Origin: Bisbaumannia pacifica
Lineage (GTDB): Bacteria > Pseudomonadota > Gammaproteobacteria > Pseudomonadales > Halomonadaceae
NCBI RefSeq assembly: GCF_007989625.1
Contig: NZ_BJUK01000001.1
Location: forward strand, 96,213-160,212
Length of the DNA stretch: 64,000 bases
Direction of reading: 5' to 3'
Notes under the pieces: model-generated
What the model was told of the DNA's origin: nothing
Database searches by the model: none
What the model saw: only the letters and a program-made list of their open reading frames with translations
In this document: positions 61,450-64,000 of the stretch, one piece after another
Position numbering within the stretch: position 1 is the stretch's first letter
Layout: each line of letters starts with the position of its first letter
Program-made: the position numbers and the translations under genes

Positions 61450-63818
61450 CGGCGGCGACTCCGCCGCGGCCCGCGCCGCCTGCCCTTGGCGTTATCCTGG
61501 GTGTCCTTCTTGGCCTCCCGGGGTGCATTGGCGGCCGGCGCCTCCTTGCGGCGCCGCGGCACGCGCTGGGGACGCGGCTTGTCATCGGCCAGCTCGAAGT
61601 CGATCTTGCGTTCGTCGAGATCGACCCGCGCCACCTGCACGGTGACGCCATCGCCGAGGCGATAGCTCATGCCGCTGCGCTCGCCCTTGAGGCGATGCTT
61701 CTCGGCCTCGTAGTGGTAGTAGTCGGAGGGCAGCGAGGTGACGTGCACCAGGCCTTCCACGTAGACCTCGTCGAGGCGCACGAAGATGCCGAACTGGGTC
61801 ACCGAGGCGATGGTGCCATCGAAGACCTCGCCCAGCTTATCGGACATGAACTCGCACTTGAGCCAGTCCTCGACATCGCGGGTGGCGTCGTCGGCGCGGC
61901 GCTCGGTCATCGAGCAGTGCTCGCCGAGCTCGAGCATCTGCTCGAAGGTATAGGGCGCCCACTTGCTGGGCGGCTCCACCTTGGCGCCCTCGGCACGCAG
62001 CACCGTATTGGTCTGGCGCGGCCCGCGGATCACCGAACGGATGGCGCGGTGCACTAACAGGTCCGGGTAACGGCGGATCGGCGAGGTAAAGTGGGCATAG
62101 GCCGGGTAGGCCAGGCCGAAGTGGCCGTCGTTCTGGGGCGAGTAGATCGCCCGACTCATGGAACGCAGCATCACCGTCTGGATGACATCGGCGTCCGGGC
62201 GCCCCTTGATGGCCTCGGCCAGGTCCCGATAGTCCTGGGGCGTCGGGTCGTCGCCGCCGCCCAGGGAGAGCCCCAGCTCGTTGAGGAACAGCCGCAGCTT
62301 GTCGAGGCGTTCCGGTGAGGGCTTCTCGTGAATGCGATAGAGCGCCGGCAGGTCATGCTTGTCGAGGAAGCGGGCGGTGGCCACGTTGGCGGCCAGCATG
62401 CACTCTTCGATCAGCTTGTGGGCATCGTTGCGCGAACGCGGGACGATCTTCTCGATCTTGCGCTCCTCGTTGAAGAGGATGGCGGTCTCGGTGGTCTCGA
62501 AGTCGATGGCGCCGCGCGTTTCCCGGGCCTGGCGCAGCAGCTTGTAGAGGGCATGCAGGTCCTGCAGCGGCTTGACCAGGGGCGCATACTCCTGGCGCAG
62601 GGCATCGCCGTCCTCGCTCTCCTCGTCGAGGATCGCCGCCACCTTGTTGTAGGTGAGCCGCGCATGAGACTGGAACACCGCCTCGTAGAAGCGATAGCGA
62701 CTGATGGCGCCGCTCTGAGAGATATTCATCTCGCAGACCATGGCCAGGCGATCAACGCTCGGATTCAGCGAGCAGAGCCCGTTGGAGAGCAGCTCCGGCA
62801 GCATGGGCACTACCTGCCCGGGGAAGTAGACCGAGTTGCCGCGGGCGATCGCCTCCTGGTCCAGGGGCGAGCCGGGACGCACGTAGTGGGAGACGTCGGC
62901 GATGGCCACGACGAGCTTCCAGCTACCGGACTTGGTCTTCCAGGCACAGACGGCGTCGTCGAAGTCCTTGGCGCTCTCGTCATCGATGGTCACCAGCGGC
63001 AGGTCGCGCAGGTCGATGCGATGCGCCTTGTCCGCCTCGGCCACCTCGGCCGACATGCTGCTGATCTGGTCGTGCACGTCGGGCGGAAAGTCGGCGGGAA
63101 TCTCGTAGCTGCGGATGGCGATATCGATCTCCATCCCCGGGTCCATGCGCTCGCCGAGCACCTCGATCACCTCACCCACCGGCTGCACCCGGGTCTCCGG
63201 TTGCTTGACGATGCGTGCCGAGATCACCTGGCCGTCCTGGGCACCGCCGCAGGCACTGTGGGGAATGATCACCTCCTGGGTGATACGGGCATTCTCCGGA
63301 ATCAGCACGCCGAATTCCGGGGTATTGGCCCGGTAGACGCCGACGATGGTCTGGGTGTTGCGGGCGATCACCTCGGCGATGGTCGCCTCGTCGCGCCCCC
63401 GGCGGTCGCGACCGCTGATGCGCACCAACACATGATCGCCATGGAAGACCCGACGCATCTGCCGCGGCGGCAGCACCAGGTCGGGCTTCTTGCCGTCGTC
63501 GCGCAGCACGAAGCCGAAGCCGTCACGGTGGCCCAACACCTTGCCCTTGATCAGGTCGAGCTTGTCGATCAATGCATAGGCGCCGCGGCGATTGCGCAGC
63601 ACCTGGCCATCCCGCTCCATGGCCGCCAGGCGGCGGCGCACCGCCTCGATCAGGTCCTCGTCGTCGAGGCCCAGCATGCGGCTCATGTTCTCGTGGGTAA
63701 TGGGTTTGCCGTACTCCTCCAGGCGGGCGAGCAGGTACTCGCGGCTGGGGGCTGGCTTGTCGTACTTGTGGGCTTCACGTTCCGCGTGGGGGTCGTCGCT
63801 GAGCGTCCAGTGGGTCAT
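61446..63818 (-). CDS. rnr: Ribonuclease R
   Basis: 790 residues from the ATG at 63818 (AAGGA 10 bases upstream); an upstream extension to 63998 lacks conservation. 3'-5' exoribonuclease for structured RNA. N-terminal helix-turn-helix (about 25-85), cold-shock domains, RNB core with LVTIDDESAKDFDDAVCAWK and IRRYPDLLVHRAIRS, S1 domain near 645-730 (GEVFDGTIASVTQFGIFVRL), and a Lys/Arg-rich tail (RRGPRRSRRR). Followed by rlmB with ATGA overlap. Confidence 0.97.
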   Translation of the reverse strand: MTHWTLSDDPHAEREAHKYDKPAPSREYLLARLEEYGKPITHENMSRMLGLDDEDLIEAVRRRLAAMERDGQVLRNRRGAYALIDKLDLIKGKVLGHRDGFGFVLRDDGKKPDLVLPPRQMRRVFHGDHVLVRISGRDRRGRDEATIAEVIARNTQTIVGVYRANTPEFGVLIPENARITQEVIIPHSACGGAQDGQVISARIVKQPETRVQPVGEVIEVLGERMDPGMEIDIAIRSYEIPADFPPDVHDQISSMSAEVAEADKAHRIDLRDLPLVTIDDESAKDFDDAVCAWKTKSGSWKLVVAIADVSHYVRPGSPLDQEAIARGNSVYFPGQVVPMLPELLSNGLCSLNPSVDRLAMVCEMNISQSGAISRYRFYEAVFQSHARLTYNKVAAILDEESEDGDALRQEYAPLVKPLQDLHALYKLLRQARETRGAIDFETTETAILFNEERKIEKIVPRSRNDAHKLIEECMLAANVATARFLDKHDLPALYRIHEKPSPERLDKLRLFLNELGLSLGGGDDPTPQDYRDLAEAIKGRPDADVIQTVMLRSMSRAIYSPQNDGHFGLAYPAYAHFTSPIRRYPDLLVHRAIRSVIRGPRQTNTVLRAEGAKVEPPSKWAPYTFEQMLELGEHCSMTERRADDATRDVEDWLKCEFMSDKLGEVFDGTIASVTQFGIFVRLDEVYVEGLVHVTSLPSDYYHYEAEKHRLKGERSGMSYRLGDGVTVQVARVDLDERKIDFELADDKPRPQRVPRRRKEAPAANAPREAKKDTQDNAKGRRRGPRRSRRR

Positions 63819-63892
63819 GCGTGTGGCATCCTTGAACAAAAAATGGGCGAGAGGCGCGGGCGTGAGGCAGGAAGGGTCGGTTTCATGGCCGC

Positions 63893-63921
63893 AGTATAGC
63901 CTTAGGTATCGCTCGACCCAA
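63893..63921 (-). promoter_or_regulatory. Candidate rnr-rlmB promoter
   Basis: Minus-strand TTGGGT (complement at 63916-63921), 17-bp spacer, TATACT (63893-63898). The transcript would start about 70 nt upstream of the rnr ATG. Confidence 0.65.
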
Positions 63922-63961
63922 CCATTGCGGCGATTTCCCCTTAGAAAGCCGGCGGCAGGGC

Positions 63962-63989
63962 TTGCAAAACCCGGCGAAATCGGTATTAT
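63962..63989 (+). promoter_or_regulatory. Stable-RNA-like promoter at the right edge
   Basis: TTGCAA (63962-63967), 16-bp spacer, TATTAT (63984-63989), then the GC-rich discriminator GCTCGCC. It points rightward out of the window. GC-rich discriminators are typical of tRNA/rRNA promoters, and in pseudomonads a tRNA-Leu gene lies upstream of rnr, so a tRNA just beyond the edge is likely. Confidence 0.55.
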
Positions 63990-64000
63990 GCTCGCCACTT

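Noticed and set aside
63819..63998. 60-residue N-terminal extension of ribonuclease R
   Set aside because: It crosses the likely rnr promoter, lacks family similarity, and the ATG at 63818 gives a normal-length protein.

Overview
The window is 64 kb of GC-rich, densely coding chromosome from a gammaproteobacterium, most likely a Halomonas-type member of the Halomonadaceae. The evidence is: two separate Mrp Na+/H+ antiporter operons placed back to back (typical of salt- and alkali-adapted bacteria); a recC-recB-recD operon without ptrA; the gammaproteobacterial order rnr-rlmB-rpsF-rpsR-(membrane protein)-rplI-dnaB; HutG and GltS; and an iron-sulfur bacterial cryptochrome. There is no prophage, insertion sequence, CRISPR array, tRNA or rRNA inside the window. 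Many gene pairs overlap by 4 bp (ATGA), so translational coupling is common.

Layout. 1-4.6 kb: edge of an aldehyde dehydrogenase, a LysR regulator, SelO, and a second LysR divergent from an EamA exporter. 4.6-7 kb: a long structured leader, a sodium:solute symporter and a 42-residue membrane partner. 7-9 kb: alkylation repair (Ada/AlkA fusion plus Ogt). 9-10.7 kb: a chemoreceptor. 10.9-20.6 kb: recCBD, with recD carrying a REP-like insertion. 20.6-28.4 kb: an accessory patch with an AT-rich hypothetical gene, a DUF427 protein, decayed genes, two paralogous MFS transporters flanking a TetR regulator, an SDR protein and a yeast-type cytosine deaminase. 28.4-31.4 kb: gltS, hutG and an IclR regulator, suggesting glutamate/histidine-derived nitrogen use. 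31.6-36.9 kb: YgjV, nitroreductase, a LysE remnant, hypotheticals, and an overlapping c-di-GMP phosphodiesterase/diguanylate cyclase pair. 36.9-40.3 kb: MltB-like lytic transglycosylase and a DUF2256/DASH-cryptochrome/DUF3429 operon. 40.4-52.3 kb: Mrp cluster 1 (seven genes, minus strand) and Mrp cluster 2 (six genes with fused MrpA-MrpB, plus strand), diverging from a 300-bp gap. 52.3-55.5 kb: hemH divergent from an FeS-type cryptochrome/(6-4) photolyase and a DCC thioredoxin-like gene. 55.5-64 kb: DUF6482-type gene, an 82-bp tandem array derived from the 3' end of the neighbouring gene, dnaB, rplI, rpsR, rpsF, rlmB and rnr.

The most interesting features are the possible light-responsive regulon (related TGTACA/TATAC dyads in front of the c-di-GMP pair, the DASH-cryptochrome operon and the FeS cryptochrome), two non-redundant Mrp antiporters side by side, a REP-like sequence translated in frame inside RecD, the 82-bp array copied from a gene tail, and a roughly 180-bp nested inverted repeat between rlmB and rpsF.
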